Below, piece by piece: positions 1 to 9,329 of a stretch of DNA of 64,000 bases (its first letter is position 1; each line of letters begins with the position of its first letter). Made by a program: the position numbers and the translations under genes. A model generated the notes under the pieces. It saw only the letters and a program-made list of their open reading frames with translations, searched no databases and was not told the origin of the DNA. The stretch is from Streptomyces sp. NA02950 (GTDB lineage: Bacteria; Actinomycetota; Actinomycetes; Streptomycetales; Streptomycetaceae): NCBI RefSeq assembly GCF_013364155.1, contig NZ_CP054916.1, forward strand, positions 3,840,501-3,904,500, read 5' to 3'.

Positions 1-1485
1 CAGTCCGAACAGCCGCGCCGGGTCGTCCGTCAGCATCCGTACCGCCCGCTCCAGACCGACCAGCTTCCGGCCGCGCAGACAGTCGCCGAGGAAGCGGGTG
101 GTGTACGGGGCGCCGCACATCCGGTCCAGATGGGCCCCCGCGTCCGAACCGCCGAGCAGGACGTCCTCGTGTTCCCAGGTCTGCCGCCGCAGCTCCCAGC
201 TGGCCGGGTCGTTGTCGGTCGGCATCGGCCACAGCACCGTACGCAGGCCGTCGGCGGCGCAGATCTCCACCAGGCAGCCGAACGCGTCCTGTCCGCGCTC
301 GGCCGCGATGTCACGGACCACCCGGCCGGTGAGCCCGGCGTTGGCCTCGCTGTAGGTGTCGCCGATGACATAGCGCTCGAAGTCGGCCAGTCGCCGGAAG
401 ACCCCGGCCTCGGGACTCCGGGCGCCGCGCAGCATCTCCTCCCGTACGGCGGGGTCGCGGAGCTTCGCGATGCGCTCGGCGACCGGCAGCCCGAGGACGT
501 CGCCCCATCCGGGAATGAGGTTGAGCGCACAGAAGGTGCCCAGCGACATGTTCATGGGGGTGAGGATCGGCATGGTGAGCGCGACGATCCGGCCGCCCGC
601 CTTGCGGGCGCGTTCACTGGCCAGGAGCTGGCGCGGCACCCGCTCCGGCACGGCCGCGTCGATGGTCAGCACATTCCAGTTGAGCGGGCGTCCGGCGGCG
701 GCGCTCATCTCCACCAGCAGATCGATCTCCTCGTCCGCGAACCGGTCCAGACAGCCCGCGACGATCGCCTCGATCTGGGTCCCCTCGTGGTCGGCGACGG
801 CCCGGGACAGCGCGATCAGTTCCTCGGGCCGGGCGTGCCGGGAGGCGACCGGCTGCCCGTCGCCGTCGGCGTGGGTGGCGGACTGGGTGGTGGACAGGCC
901 CCACGCCCCCGCGTCCATCGCCTCGTGGAACAGCCGCAGCATCTCCTCCATCTGCGCGGGGCCGGGTTGTCCGCCGATCGCGTCCTCGCCCATCACATGG
1001 CGGCGCAGCGCGCAGTGCCCCACCATGAAGCCCGCGTTGACGGCGGTCCGGCCGTCCAGCGCGTCGAGGTACTCGCCGAAGCCGTGCCAGTCCCAGGGCG
1101 CCCCCTCCTCCAGCGCGACCAGCGACATCCCCTCGACCCGGCTCATCATCCGCCGGGTGTAGTCGGCGTCGCCGGGGCGCTCGGGGTTGAGCGGTGCCAG
1201 GGTGAAGCCGCAGTTGCCGCCGACCACCGTGGTCACCCCGTGGTTCATGGAAGGGGTGGCGCAGGGGTCCCAGAAGAGCTGGGCGTCGTAGTGGGTGTGC
1301 GGGTCGACGAAGCCGGGCGCGAGCACCAGCCCGGTGGCGTCCTCGGTGGACCGGGCGGGCTCGGTGACGGACCCGGGCCCGGCGACGGCGACGATCCGCC
1401 CGTCGCGGAGGCCGACATCGGCGGTGCGGGACGGCGCGCCCGTACCGTCCGCGAGGGTGGCGCCCTTGATCAGGTGGTCGAGCAC
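1..1485 (-). CDS. N-acyl-D-amino-acid deacylase family amidohydrolase (3' end outside window)
   Basis: Metal-dependent amidohydrolase of the D-aminoacylase/dihydroorotase-like class, expected to hydrolyse an amide or cyclic amide in the cytoplasm. The metal motif appears as GFVDPHTHYDAQ about 50 residues in, followed by NHGVTTVVGGNCG, typical of D-aminoacylases; GGSDAGAH near the visible end is the second metal/base motif. Start is GTG at 1485, preceded by AAGGGATG. It follows the luciferase-like gene ending at 1523 by 37 bases on the same strand and is probably in its operon, under the operator at 2699. At least 495 codons are open and no stop is reached before the window edge. Substrate cannot be told; in this context it may act on an amide or lactam intermediate. 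Confidence 0.85.
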   Translation of the reverse strand, partial: MLDHLIKGATLADGTGAPSRTADVGLRDGRIVAVAGPGSVTEPARSTEDATGLVLAPGFVDPHTHYDAQLFWDPCATPSMNHGVTTVVGGNCGFTLAPLNPERPGDADYTRRMMSRVEGMSLVALEEGAPWDWHGFGEYLDALDGRTAVNAGFMVGHCALRRHVMGEDAIGGQPGPAQMEEMLRLFHEAMDAGAWGLSTTQSATHADGDGQPVASRHARPEELIALSRAVADHEGTQIEAIVAGCLDRFADEEIDLLVEMSAAAGRPLNWNVLTIDAAVPERVPRQLLASERARKAGGRIVALTMPILTPMNMSLGTFCALNLIPGWGDVLGLPVAERIAKLRDPAVREEMLRGARSPEAGVFRRLADFERYVIGDTYSEANAGLTGRVVRDIAAERGQDAFGCLVEICAADGLRTVLWPMPTDNDPASWELRRQTWEHEDVLLGGSDAGAHLDRMCGAPYTTRFLGDCLRGRKLVGLERAVRMLTDDPARLFGL

Positions 1486-1506
1486 GGCTGGACATCCCTT
1501 CGTCTC

Positions 1507-1525
1507 GGCGGCAGGACAGGGCCTA
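1507..1525. repeat. solo copy of a MITE end at a TAG stop codon
   Basis: Read leftwards, the stop codon of the gene at 1523-2650 continues as TAGGCCCTGTCCTGCCG. The same 17 bases form the right end of the 169-bp element at 48867-49035, where they also abut a TAG. The homology stops after this, so it may be a remnant or excision footprint. Not certain: only one terminus is present. Confidence 0.45.
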
Positions 1526-2650
1526 TCGGCCCGCCGTGCGGCGGAAGCGCGTGGTGCGGTGGACGGGATCGGTGTCGATCTTCGGGATCACCTGCTCACC
1601 GATGAGCTTGATGGTGTTCATGGTGTCCTCGTAGCCGATGCCGATCGGCAGCCCGAACGACAGCTGGTCGGCCCCGGCCTGCTCCCACCGCTTGCACTGC
1701 CGGAAGACCTCGTCCGGGTCGCCGCAGACCATCAGCTCCTCGGCGATGAGGAGTTCGATGATCTCCTCGGTGTAGTCCGGCAGCAGTTCCGGCCACTGCG
1801 GGATGCCGTCGGGCCGGGGGAAGGTGTCGTGGTAGCGGAACAGCAGCGACTGGAGGTGGTTGAGCCCGCCGCCGACCGCGATCCCGACCGCCTTGGCGTG
1901 GGTCTCCGCGCAGATCGCGGTGGAGGTCACCATCACGTTGTCGTTGACGAAGCCGCCGACCGGCTCGGCCCGTTCGACGGCGGTCTTGTAGGAGTCGAGC
2001 ACCCACTCCATGTCGGAGACCTTCTGGATGGAGAAGCCGAGCACCCCGAGCCCCTTCTCGCCCGCCATCGCGTACGAGGAGGGCGATCCCGCCGCGTACC
2101 ACATGGCCGGGTGCCCGGCCCCGTACGGCTTGGGCAGCACCTTGCGCGGCGGCAGCGACCAGTGTCTGCCGGTGAAGCCCGGGTACTCGTCCTGGAGCCA
2201 CATCTTGGCGAACTCGCCGATGGTCTCTTCCCAGATCTCCTTGGTGTGGTTCATATCGGTCACACCCGGGATGAAGCCCAGGATCTCGTGGCTGCCCGCA
2301 CCGCGCCCGGACCCGAACTCGAACCGCCCGCCGGAGAGATGGTCGAGCATCGCGACCTTCTCCGCGACCTTGACCGGGTGGTTGACCTGCGGCAGCGGGT
2401 TGAAGATCCCGGAGCCGAGGTGGATGCGTTCGGTGGCGTGGGCGAGATAGCCGAGGAAGACGTCATTGGCGGAGAGATGGGAGTACTCCTCCAGGAAGTG
2501 GTGCTCGGAGGCCCAGGCGTACTTGAAGCCGGACCGGTCGGCCTGGATGACGTACTCGGTCTCCTCGACCAGCGCGTGGTGCTCGGCCTCGGGGTCGGCG
2601 CGGCGTCGGCGCTCCGGTACGTACCCCTGCACGAACAGTCCGAATTCCAT
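1523..2650 (-). CDS. LLM class flavin-dependent oxidoreductase
   Basis: Luciferase-like monooxygenase fold enzyme, 375 aa, using FMN or F420. Visible family features are ASEHHFLEEYSHLS near residue 50, LGSGIFNPLPQVNHP, the dimer/flavin motif LDHLSGGRFEFGSGRG and MWYAAGSPSS. It resembles the alkanal-type luciferase alpha subfamily of full-length proteins. ATG start at 2650 is preceded by AGGCGGTGAACCTCC. The operator palindrome at 2699-2713 lies 48 bases upstream and nothing else intervenes, so this gene heads its own unit, with the amidohydrolase next. Likely role is oxygenation of an intermediate in the pathway served by the shared regulon. The stop codon is TAG within CTAT and is followed by a MITE-end sequence. 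Confidence 0.88.
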   Translation of the reverse strand: MEFGLFVQGYVPERRRRADPEAEHHALVEETEYVIQADRSGFKYAWASEHHFLEEYSHLSANDVFLGYLAHATERIHLGSGIFNPLPQVNHPVKVAEKVAMLDHLSGGRFEFGSGRGAGSHEILGFIPGVTDMNHTKEIWEETIGEFAKMWLQDEYPGFTGRHWSLPPRKVLPKPYGAGHPAMWYAAGSPSSYAMAGEKGLGVLGFSIQKVSDMEWVLDSYKTAVERAEPVGGFVNDNVMVTSTAICAETHAKAVGIAVGGGLNHLQSLLFRYHDTFPRPDGIPQWPELLPDYTEEIIELLIAEELMVCGDPDEVFRQCKRWEQAGADQLSFGLPIGIGYEDTMNTIKLIGEQVIPKIDTDPVHRTTRFRRTAGR

Positions 2651-2698
2651 GGAGGTTCACCGCCTCTGGCATCGCCCGCTTGCGATTCTCCGACTGAA

Positions 2699-2713
2699 CT
2701 GACGCACCGTCAG
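2699..2713. promoter_or_regulatory. shared operator, copy a (CTGAC GCACC GTCAG)
   Basis: Perfect 5-bp inverted arms with a 5-bp spacer, flanked by AA and ATTT. It lies 48 bases before the start of the luciferase-like gene at 2650. One of twelve copies in the window. Confidence 0.8.
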
Positions 2714-2775
2714 ATTTTGATTGACTCTGGCACCGCGAGGATGGAGCGTCAAGGGCGGGGCCCGAGGGCTGTCCC

Positions 2776-3561
2776 TCAGAACACCGACACCCCGCTCAGC
2801 CAGCCGCCGTCCACCACGAACGGCTGGCCGGTGATGTACGAGGAGTCGTCGGAGGAGAGGAAGAGCGCCAGCCGCGCCACCTCCTCCGGGCGGCCGATCC
2901 GCCCCATCGGCACCAGCTTCCGGTACAGCTCGTCGACCGCCGCCGACGCCTCCGCCGGGTCCGCGTCGGGGTCGAGCTGGGCGGGGTTGGTCATCGGGGT
3001 GTCGATCGCGCCCGGGCACATCGCGTTGACGCGGATCCCCTTGTCCGCCAGCTCCATCGCCGCCACCCGCGTCATCCCCACGACGGCCGCCTTGGTGGCG
3101 GCGTACGAGGTCAGGAAGGCCATCCCGGACAGGGCGACGTACGAGGCGGTGTTCACGATCGTGCCGCCGCCCGCGGCCTCCAGCTCCGGGGCGACCGCAC
3201 GCATCCCGAGGAACGCCCCGATCTGGTTCACCCGCACCACGGTCAGATACTCCTCCAGCGGGGTGCCGGTCAGCTCGTTGAAGCGGAGGATTCCGGCGTT
3301 GTTGACCAGGCCGTCCACCCTGCCGAAGGTGTTCTTGGCGGCGGTGACGGCCGTGCTCCAGTCCTCCTCGCGGCCCACGTCAAGACGGACATAGCGGGCT
3401 CGCTCCTCGCCCAGCTCCTTGGCCAGCGCCTCGCCCCGCCCGTCCAGCACATCGCCGAGCACGACCCGTGCGCCCTCCGCGGCGAACAGCCGCGCCTCCT
3501 GCTCCCCCTGTCCGCGCGCCGCACCGGTGATGATGACGACCCGCCCGTCCAGCTTGCCCAC
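2776..3561 (-). CDS. SDR family NAD(P)-dependent oxidoreductase
   Basis: Classical short-chain dehydrogenase, 261 aa. Cofactor motif TGAARGQG at residues 12-19, structural NNAG, catalytic Ser in NTASYVALSG, the YxxxK active site as SYAATKA, and PGAIDTPM after strand 6. Closest in pattern to 3-alpha/17-beta-hydroxysteroid-type SDRs that oxidise ring alcohols. The GTG start at 3561 is chosen because CAGGAGG stands 6 bases before it; the open frame extends further upstream but into the neighbouring gene. It follows the LLM gene 3597-4559 by 35 bases and should be cotranscribed with it under the operator at 4597. Confidence 0.88.
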   Translation of the reverse strand: MGKLDGRVVIITGAARGQGEQEARLFAAEGARVVLGDVLDGRGEALAKELGEERARYVRLDVGREEDWSTAVTAAKNTFGRVDGLVNNAGILRFNELTGTPLEEYLTVVRVNQIGAFLGMRAVAPELEAAGGGTIVNTASYVALSGMAFLTSYAATKAAVVGMTRVAAMELADKGIRVNAMCPGAIDTPMTNPAQLDPDADPAEASAAVDELYRKLVPMGRIGRPEEVARLALFLSSDDSSYITGQPFVVDGGWLSGVSVF

Positions 3562-3596
3562 TTCTGCCTCCTGGTCAGTGGTTTCCGGGGTTCCGG

Positions 3597-4559
3597 TCAG
3601 TCGCCCAGGTGCGGAGCGACATCGGCGGCGAACGCCGCCATCTGGTCGAGGAGTTCGGCACGGCCGCGGCTGCGGAACCGCACCTGGATCTGGTCCACCC
3701 TCATGTCCGCGTACGCGCGCAGCGAGGCGGCGAGCCGGTCCGGAGCGCCGGTCAGCGTCCGCCGCCCCACCTCCCAGCCGGGTTCGCCCACGTACAGCGG
3801 TTCGGTGATGGCCCCGATCTCCAGGGGTTCCGCGCAGCCGGGGTCCTGCCGGGCGGCCTCCTCCCGCAGCGCGCGCAGCCGGGCGAGCCGGCCCGGCAGC
3901 AGCTCCCGGGGGTCGCCCTGCGGCAGCCAGCCGTCGCCGCGGTACGCCGCCCGGCGCACCGCGGCGGGCGAGGAGCCGCCCACCCACAGCGGGGGGCGCG
4001 GAGTCTGGACCGGGCGCGGCGCCACCGCCAGCCCGCTGAAGGTGAACCGCTCACCGTGGAACGCGGGGAACTCCTCCGGCCCCAGCAGCGCCTTGAGCGC
4101 GTCGATCGACTCGTCCAGCAGCGGTCCGCGGGCGGCGAAGTCCACCCCGAGCGCGTCGAACTCCTCGCGTACGTGTCCGGCCCCGACCCCGAGGATCAGC
4201 CGCCCGCCGGAGAGGTGGTCGAGGGTCGCGTACTGCTTGGCGTTGAGCAGCGGATGGCGCAGCGCGGCCACCGCGACATGGCTGAGCAGCCGGACCCGTT
4301 CGGTGGCGGCGGCGAGCGCGCCGAGCGTGGCCACCGGGTCGTACCAGACGGTGCCCATCGCGCCGGCCAGCCGCCGCGGGATCGCGACATGGTCGCAGAC
4401 GGCGAGGTACGCGAAGCCGAGCCGGTCGGCGGCGCGGGCGAGCGCGAGCAGATCGGCCGGGCCCGCCGCCGCCTCCCAGGGCTCGGCGTAGAGGGAGCTC
4501 TGCGACTGGACCGGCAGCTGCATTCCGTAACTGAGCCGTCCCGGGGGCAGGACGCGCAT
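3597..4559 (-). CDS. LLM class F420-dependent oxidoreductase (TIGR03619-like)
   Basis: 320-aa luciferase-like oxidoreductase. It carries AVCDHVAIPR near residue 55, the substrate/cofactor segment LSHVAVAALRHP, LDHLSGGRLILGVGAGH near residue 120 and the C-terminal PPLWVGGSSPAAVRRAA with GDGWLP. These are hallmarks of actinobacterial F420-dependent LLM proteins. ATG at 4559 has AGGAGG 6 bases upstream. It is the first gene of a two-gene unit with the SDR at 2776-3561, and the operator at 4597-4611 lies 37 bases upstream. Reaction not determined; an F420-dependent oxidation or reduction of a pathway intermediate is likely. Confidence 0.88.
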   Translation of the reverse strand: MRVLPPGRLSYGMQLPVQSQSSLYAEPWEAAAGPADLLALARAADRLGFAYLAVCDHVAIPRRLAGAMGTVWYDPVATLGALAAATERVRLLSHVAVAALRHPLLNAKQYATLDHLSGGRLILGVGAGHVREEFDALGVDFAARGPLLDESIDALKALLGPEEFPAFHGERFTFSGLAVAPRPVQTPRPPLWVGGSSPAAVRRAAYRGDGWLPQGDPRELLPGRLARLRALREEAARQDPGCAEPLEIGAITEPLYVGEPGWEVGRRTLTGAPDRLAASLRAYADMRVDQIQVRFRSRGRAELLDQMAAFAADVAPHLGD

Positions 4560-4596
4560 GGCGTGCCTCCTTGTCGGTGGACCGCCATCGTCATAT

Positions 4597-4611
4597 CTGA
4601 TGCCCCATCAG
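4597..4611. promoter_or_regulatory. shared operator, copy b (CTGAT GCCCC ATCAG)
   Basis: Perfect inverted arms with the T/A variant of the half site, 37 bases upstream of the LLM-SDR operon starting at 4559. The compensating change in both arms (CTGAT with ATCAG) supports a protein-bound palindrome. Confidence 0.8.
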
Positions 4612-4708
4612 ACAAGGCCCCGCCCGCACCGGAACGGCGGGCGGGGCGGTACCGGGGACGGGCCCTCGGGCCCGGCGGCGCGCCACAAGCGGGGGGGTGC
4701 ACGTCAGC

Positions 4709-5344
4709 TCACGGGGGCGCACCTCGGACCCGGGGACGCACCTCGATGCCGATCCAGTCGTACGTCCCGTACGCGAACCACTCCGGCCCGGAGAAGAGCG
4801 TGACCAGATACCCGCCGCGCTCCCAGATCAGCGCGCGCTCGGCGTCCAGCGACTCCGGGACCTCCAGCGACGACGGCTCGCCCAGCCGCCCGCGCAGCAG
4901 CCCCTCCACCCGCCGGTACTCCACCTCCCAGTCGTCCTCCACGGCGTGCGGCAGCCAGATGCCGCCGCCCATGGAGTCCAGGTCCCAGTAGTCCTCCGGC
5001 GGTATCGGCTCATCGTCATGGTCGACGACCCCGAACGCGCAGTAGGCGACGGGCAGCATCACCGAGCAGTCCGCACGGCACTCCGGGTGGTCGCACACCA
5101 CCGCGGGCGCGGCACCCCGCTCATCGCAGCCGGGGTACTCGCCGAGCGCGATGTGCCAGCCCTTGCCGAAGTCCCCGGCCAGCGGCCACATGTCCACCCA
5201 GTGGACGACCGGCTCACCGTCCTCGCCCTCCAGATGCCAGCCGTTCCGCACGAACACGTCGTCATGGGCCTGCCGGCTCCACGGCAGATCCGCGAACTCC
5301 AGGATCCGGTCGAGCCATCGGCCGTCGAGGGGGAGCACCATCAT
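4709..5344 (-). CDS. hypothetical protein, acidic, Trp-rich
   Basis: Family not recognised. 211 aa from the ATG-ATG pair at 5344 (a GTG 30 bases further up is also possible). The protein is acidic and unusually rich in Trp and Asp, with DYWDLDSMGGGIWLP in the middle and a Cys cluster VCDHPECRADCS that could bind metal. No signal peptide or membrane segment. It looks like a cytosolic SUKH/SMI1-type or other immunity-like protein by composition only; this is a guess. No operator copy lies upstream, and it sits alone between two regulon units. Confidence 0.6.
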   Translation of the reverse strand: MMVLPLDGRWLDRILEFADLPWSRQAHDDVFVRNGWHLEGEDGEPVVHWVDMWPLAGDFGKGWHIALGEYPGCDERGAAPAVVCDHPECRADCSVMLPVAYCAFGVVDHDDEPIPPEDYWDLDSMGGGIWLPHAVEDDWEVEYRRVEGLLRGRLGEPSSLEVPESLDAERALIWERGGYLVTLFSGPEWFAYGTYDWIGIEVRPRVRGAPP

Positions 5345-5398
5345 CGCCACGTCCCGGACGCTACCGGGCGCCACCGACAGCGCCCCGGGCCCACCGGC

Positions 5399-6634
5399 TC
5401 ACGTTCCGGGCCCCGCCCACAGCCCCTCGTCCGTCAGTCCCAGCAGTTCGATGGCGTTGCGGCGGACGATCCGCTCGACGACGTCCGGCGCCAGATGGCC
5501 CATCTGCGCCTCGCCGACCTCCCGGGACTTGGGCCAGGTGGAGTCGGAGTGCGGATAGTCCGTCTCGTACAGGACGTTGCCCACCCCGATCGCGTCCAGG
5601 TTGCGCAGCCCGAAGGCGTCGTCGAAGAAGCACCCGTACACATGCTCCGCGAACAGCTCCGACGGCGGACGCAGCACCTTCCCGGCCACCCCGCCCCAGC
5701 CGCGGTTCTCCTCCCAGACCACATCGGCGCGCTCCAGGATGTAGGGGATCCAGCCGATCTGCCCCTCGGCGTACATGACCCTGAGGTTCGGGAAGCGTTC
5801 GAACTTCCCGCTCATCAGCCAGTCGACCATCGAGAAGCAGCAGTTGGCGAAGGTGATGGTGGAGCCGACCGCCGGAGGCGCGTCCGCGGAGGTCGAGGGC
5901 ATCCGCGAGGACGAGCCGATGTGCATGGCGACGACCGTGCCGGTCTCGTCGCAGGCGGCGAGGAACGGATCCCATTCGTCGGTGTGGACGGAGGGCAGCC
6001 CCAGGTTCGGGGGTATCTCCGAGAAGCAGACGGCCCGTACCCCGCGCTCCGCGTTCCGCCGCACCTCGGCGGCGGCCAGCCCGGCGTCCCACAGCGGGAT
6101 GATGATGAGCGGTATCAGCCGCCCCCGCGCCTCGGGGCCGCACCACTCCTCCACCATCCAGTCGTTGTACGCCCGCACCCCCAGCAGCCCCAGCTCGCGG
6201 TCCCGGGCCTCGGTGAAGGTCTGGCCGCAGAACCGGGGGAAGGTCGGGAAGCAGAGCGCGGACTGCACATGGTTGACGTCCATGTCCGCGAGCCGGTCCG
6301 GCACCGAGTAGGAGCCCGGGCGCATCTGCTCGTAGGTGATGGCCTCCAGCCGGACTTCCTCCCGGGCGTACCCGACGGCGGTGTCCAGCCGCGTCAGCGG
6401 CCGCCGCAGCTCCTCGTACACCCACCAGTCCGCGAGCGGTCCGTCGTCGCCGGGAGCACCCATCTTCGGCGCGAACCTGCCGCCGACGAAGGTCATTTCC
6501 TTCAGGGGCGCGCGGACGATCCGCGGGGCGGTGTCGCGGTACTTCGACGGGAGGCGGTCCCGCCAGACGTGAGGGGGTTCGACCGTGTGGTCGTCCACCG
6601 AGATGATCTTCGGGAAGCTCTCCATGGGTGTCAC
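5399..6634 (-). CDS. amidohydrolase family protein, ACMSD type
   Basis: 411-aa TIM-barrel metal hydrolase/decarboxylase of the amidohydrolase-2 family (relatives: 2-amino-3-carboxymuconate semialdehyde decarboxylase). Starts with SVDDHTVEPPHVW in place of the usual DxHxH, has VVAMHIGSSS mid-protein and ends with ETDYPHSDSTWP, the conserved Asp region. Actinobacterial homologues are common in catabolic clusters. Start is GTG at 6634 or ATG at 6625; neither has a strong ribosome site, and the operator at 6647-6661 begins only 12 bases upstream of the GTG, which suits a leaderless or very short leader. It is transcribed away from the AfsR-like pair. Confidence 0.85.
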   Translation of the reverse strand: MTPMESFPKIISVDDHTVEPPHVWRDRLPSKYRDTAPRIVRAPLKEMTFVGGRFAPKMGAPGDDGPLADWWVYEELRRPLTRLDTAVGYAREEVRLEAITYEQMRPGSYSVPDRLADMDVNHVQSALCFPTFPRFCGQTFTEARDRELGLLGVRAYNDWMVEEWCGPEARGRLIPLIIIPLWDAGLAAAEVRRNAERGVRAVCFSEIPPNLGLPSVHTDEWDPFLAACDETGTVVAMHIGSSSRMPSTSADAPPAVGSTITFANCCFSMVDWLMSGKFERFPNLRVMYAEGQIGWIPYILERADVVWEENRGWGGVAGKVLRPPSELFAEHVYGCFFDDAFGLRNLDAIGVGNVLYETDYPHSDSTWPKSREVGEAQMGHLAPDVVERIVRRNAIELLGLTDEGLWAGPGT

Positions 6635-6646
6635 GGTAGCGCTGAT

Positions 6647-6661
6647 CTGACGGTCCGTCAG
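6647..6661. promoter_or_regulatory. shared operator, copy c (CTGAC GGTCC GTCAG)
   Basis: Perfect arms, located 12 bases before the GTG start at 6634, so a bound protein would cover the promoter core of the ACMSD-type gene. The divergent AfsR-like gene starts at 6756. Confidence 0.8.
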
Positions 6662-6755
6662 CTAGCGGAAGCCGTCAAGCCCGCGCTTCGTGCTGACGTA
6701 CGGCCGCGATAGCGGCAGACTGGCTGTACAGCGAGAAGGCACGTGCGGGGGGACC

Positions 6756-9329
6756 ATGGTCGGCGGAAAGCGGCCGGAGGGGCGGGGAGCGACGGCCACG
6801 TCCGGCACGAAGCGGTATTGGCGGGGCGGGGAGTTGACCCTGGCCCTCGACGAAGGCCGCATCGAACTGGAGTTGGAGCGCGGCCGCCACACCGACGTCC
6901 TTCCCGAGCTCACCAGCCTGACAACGGCCCACCCGCTGAGCGAAAGACTGTGTGGGCTGCACATGCTGGCCCTGTACCGCGACGGACGGCGGACCGAGGC
7001 GCTGGCGGTGTACGACGGCCTCCGGCGGCGGCTCGCCCATGAGCTGGGGGTCGAGCCGGGCAGCACCCTCACCGGGCTCCGGCGACGCATCGAGCGGTCC
7101 GACCCGGCGCTCGCTCAGCCCCCAACGGCAGCCGGGGCGGCACCGACGCGGCCCGCCCAGCTGCCCGCCGCCGTCGCCGACTTCACCGGACGCTCGGACT
7201 TCATGGCCGAGCTCAGCGCCCGCGTCGCCACCCGGGGACCCGCCGCCACCGTCCTGACGGTCACGGGCACCGGGGGCATCGGCAAGACAGCGCTGGCCGT
7301 GCACGTGGCCCACGCCGTCCGCCACCGCTTCCCCGACGGTCAGCTCTACGCCGACCTGCGCGGCGCCGGCCTGTCTCCCGCCGAACCGGAGGCGGTGCTC
7401 GGCGGCTTCCTGCGCGCGCTGGGCACGCCCGACTCCGCCATCCCCGACGGCCCGGCGGAGCGGGCGGCGCTCTACCGGTCGGTACTGGACGGCCGCCGCG
7501 TGCTGATCCTGCTGGACAACGCGCGCGACGCCGCGCAGATCCGCACGCTGCTGCCCGGTGGAAGCGGCTGTGTCGCGCTGGTCACCAGTCGTGCCCGGAT
7601 GACGGGCCTGACCGGCTCCCATGTGGTGGATCTCGAGGTGATGGACCCCGAGGAGGCGTTCACCCTCTTCGCCCGCATCGTGGGCGAAGAGCGGGCGGAG
7701 GTGGAGCGCGAGGCGGCCATGGAGGTCCTCGCGGCCTGCGGCTATCTGCCGCTCGCGATCCGTATCGCCGCCTCCCGGCTCGCGGCCCGCCGCACCTGGT
7801 CCGTCTCCGTCCTGGCCCGCAAACTCGCCGACGGGCGCCGGAGACTGGACGAGCTGCGCGCCGGGGACCTGGCGGTGAAGGCCACTTTCGAGCTCGGCTA
7901 CGGGCAATTGGAGCCCGCGCAGGCACGGGCGTTCCGGCTGCTGGGCCTCGCCGAGGGGCCGGAGGTCTCGCTGACCGCCGCCGCGGCGGTCCTCGACCTG
8001 CCTCCGGAGGAGACCGAGCGGATCCTCACCTCCCTGGAGGACATCTCACTTCTGGAATCCACCGCACCGGGCCGGTACCGCTTCCACGACCTCGTCCGGC
8101 TCTACGCGCGGGTGTGCGCGGAGCGCGAGGCCCAGTCGCCGGACGAGCAGGACGCGGCGCTCTCACGCCTGCTGGACTTCTACCTGGCCACCGCCGCACG
8201 TGTGTACGCCCTGGAGCGGCCGGGCGACCGCACCGTCGCGCACTTCGAACCCACCCGTGCTCCCGGGCTCCACTTCGCCTCCTCGAGGACCGGGCTGGAC
8301 TGGCTGTTCAACGAGGCCGACGGCCTGATCACCTGCGTGCGGCGATGTACGGGGCCGGGCACCCGCCGCCGCGCCGCCGACCTGCTGATGGCCGCGCTCG
8401 ACCTCGCCGAGTCCGGCGCCCGCCCCCGCCAGTACGAGAGCGCCGCCCTGGCCGTCAGCGAAGCGGCGCACGCCGCGGAAGACCCACGCACCGAGGCTCG
8501 CGCGCGCTCGGCACTGGGTCATCTGTACGGCTTCACCGGCCGCTTCGACCTGGCGGCCCAAGAGCTGCGACGCGCCCTTGCGCTGGCCGCCGACGACCCG
8601 TTGGTCGCCAGCCGGGCCGCCAACCAGCTCGGCATAGTCGCCGGCGGCCAGGGGCGGCGCGAGGACGCCGAACGCTTCCTGGGACAGGCGCTCGCCGCCT
8701 TCCGCGCGGACGGCAACGAGGCGGGCGAGGCGAGCGCCCTGTCCAACCTCTCGCGGCTCCACGTGGACCTGGGCCGCACCCAGTCCGGTGTGGACCTCGC
8801 CGAGCAGGGGCTGGCCATCTACCGGCGGCTCGGGGCGCCGCTGCGTCTGGCCAACGGGATGTACACCCTCGGGATCGCGCTTACCCGGGCCCAGCGGCTG
8901 GACGAGGCGCTCATCCATCTCACCCGGGCCCTCGGGCTGTTCCGGGACGCCCGTCAGACGCTGTGGGAAGGGATGACCCATTTCCGGCTGGCCGAAATTC
9001 ATCTTGCCGCCCACCGCCCCGCCAAGGCGCTCGCACACGCGGAGCGTTCGCTGGCCCTGGGCGGGCTCGGCGGCGAGTGGCGACGTTTCTCCTTCCTCAC
9101 CGTGCGGGCAAAGGCCCTGATGGCGCTGGGACAGGCGACACGGGCCCAGGAGTGCTGGCAGGAAGCGCGGGAGATCCGGGAACGGCTGGGGCCCCCGGAG
9201 CCCGACGAGGTGCGCCGACTGCTCTCGGATGCGCGTTGGCCGCTGCCGCCGGGCCTGGATTCGCTTCCCGGCCACACCAGCATGCCCCGGCCGAGCGACC
9301 CCCTGTCCGAAAGGCGCCCACCGAGCTGA
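6756..9329 (+). CDS. AfsR-like NB-ARC/TPR regulator lacking the DNA-binding domain
   Basis: 857-aa paralogue of the gene that follows. It keeps the second half of the bacterial transcriptional activation domain (RHTDVLPELTSL, ALYRDGRRTEALAVYD), the NB-ARC ATPase (P-loop GTGGIGKTALAVHVAH near residue 170, LLDNARDAAQ, CGYLPLAIRIAASRL, RYRFHDLVRLYAR) and C-terminal TPR repeats. The OmpR-like winged helix and the first half of BTAD, about 140 residues, are missing; the N-terminus jumps from MVGGKRPEG to RGGELTLALDE. Start ATG at 6756 is set by alignment with the paralogue, whose promoter region (CTGACGTA, GGCA-ACTGGC, GGGGG-ACCATG) is also duplicated here. It cannot bind DNA as a SARP by itself; it may titrate a partner or kinase signal, or be decaying, although the frame is intact. 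Confidence 0.85.
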   Translation: MVGGKRPEGRGATATSGTKRYWRGGELTLALDEGRIELELERGRHTDVLPELTSLTTAHPLSERLCGLHMLALYRDGRRTEALAVYDGLRRRLAHELGVEPGSTLTGLRRRIERSDPALAQPPTAAGAAPTRPAQLPAAVADFTGRSDFMAELSARVATRGPAATVLTVTGTGGIGKTALAVHVAHAVRHRFPDGQLYADLRGAGLSPAEPEAVLGGFLRALGTPDSAIPDGPAERAALYRSVLDGRRVLILLDNARDAAQIRTLLPGGSGCVALVTSRARMTGLTGSHVVDLEVMDPEEAFTLFARIVGEERAEVEREAAMEVLAACGYLPLAIRIAASRLAARRTWSVSVLARKLADGRRRLDELRAGDLAVKATFELGYGQLEPAQARAFRLLGLAEGPEVSLTAAAAVLDLPPEETERILTSLEDISLLESTAPGRYRFHDLVRLYARVCAEREAQSPDEQDAALSRLLDFYLATAARVYALERPGDRTVAHFEPTRAPGLHFASSRTGLDWLFNEADGLITCVRRCTGPGTRRRAADLLMAALDLAESGARPRQYESAALAVSEAAHAAEDPRTEARARSALGHLYGFTGRFDLAAQELRRALALAADDPLVASRAANQLGIVAGGQGRREDAERFLGQALAAFRADGNEAGEASALSNLSRLHVDLGRTQSGVDLAEQGLAIYRRLGAPLRLANGMYTLGIALTRAQRLDEALIHLTRALGLFRDARQTLWEGMTHFRLAEIHLAAHRPAKALAHAERSLALGGLGGEWRRFSFLTVRAKALMALGQATRAQECWQEAREIRERLGPPEPDEVRRLLSDARWPLPPGLDSLPGHTSMPRPSDPLSERRPPS

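Noticed and set aside
130..1605. Long open frame on the + strand opposite the amidohydrolase
   Set aside because: Shadow frame in GC-rich DNA: product is Gly/Arg/Val repetitive with no family features, while the opposite strand has clear motifs.
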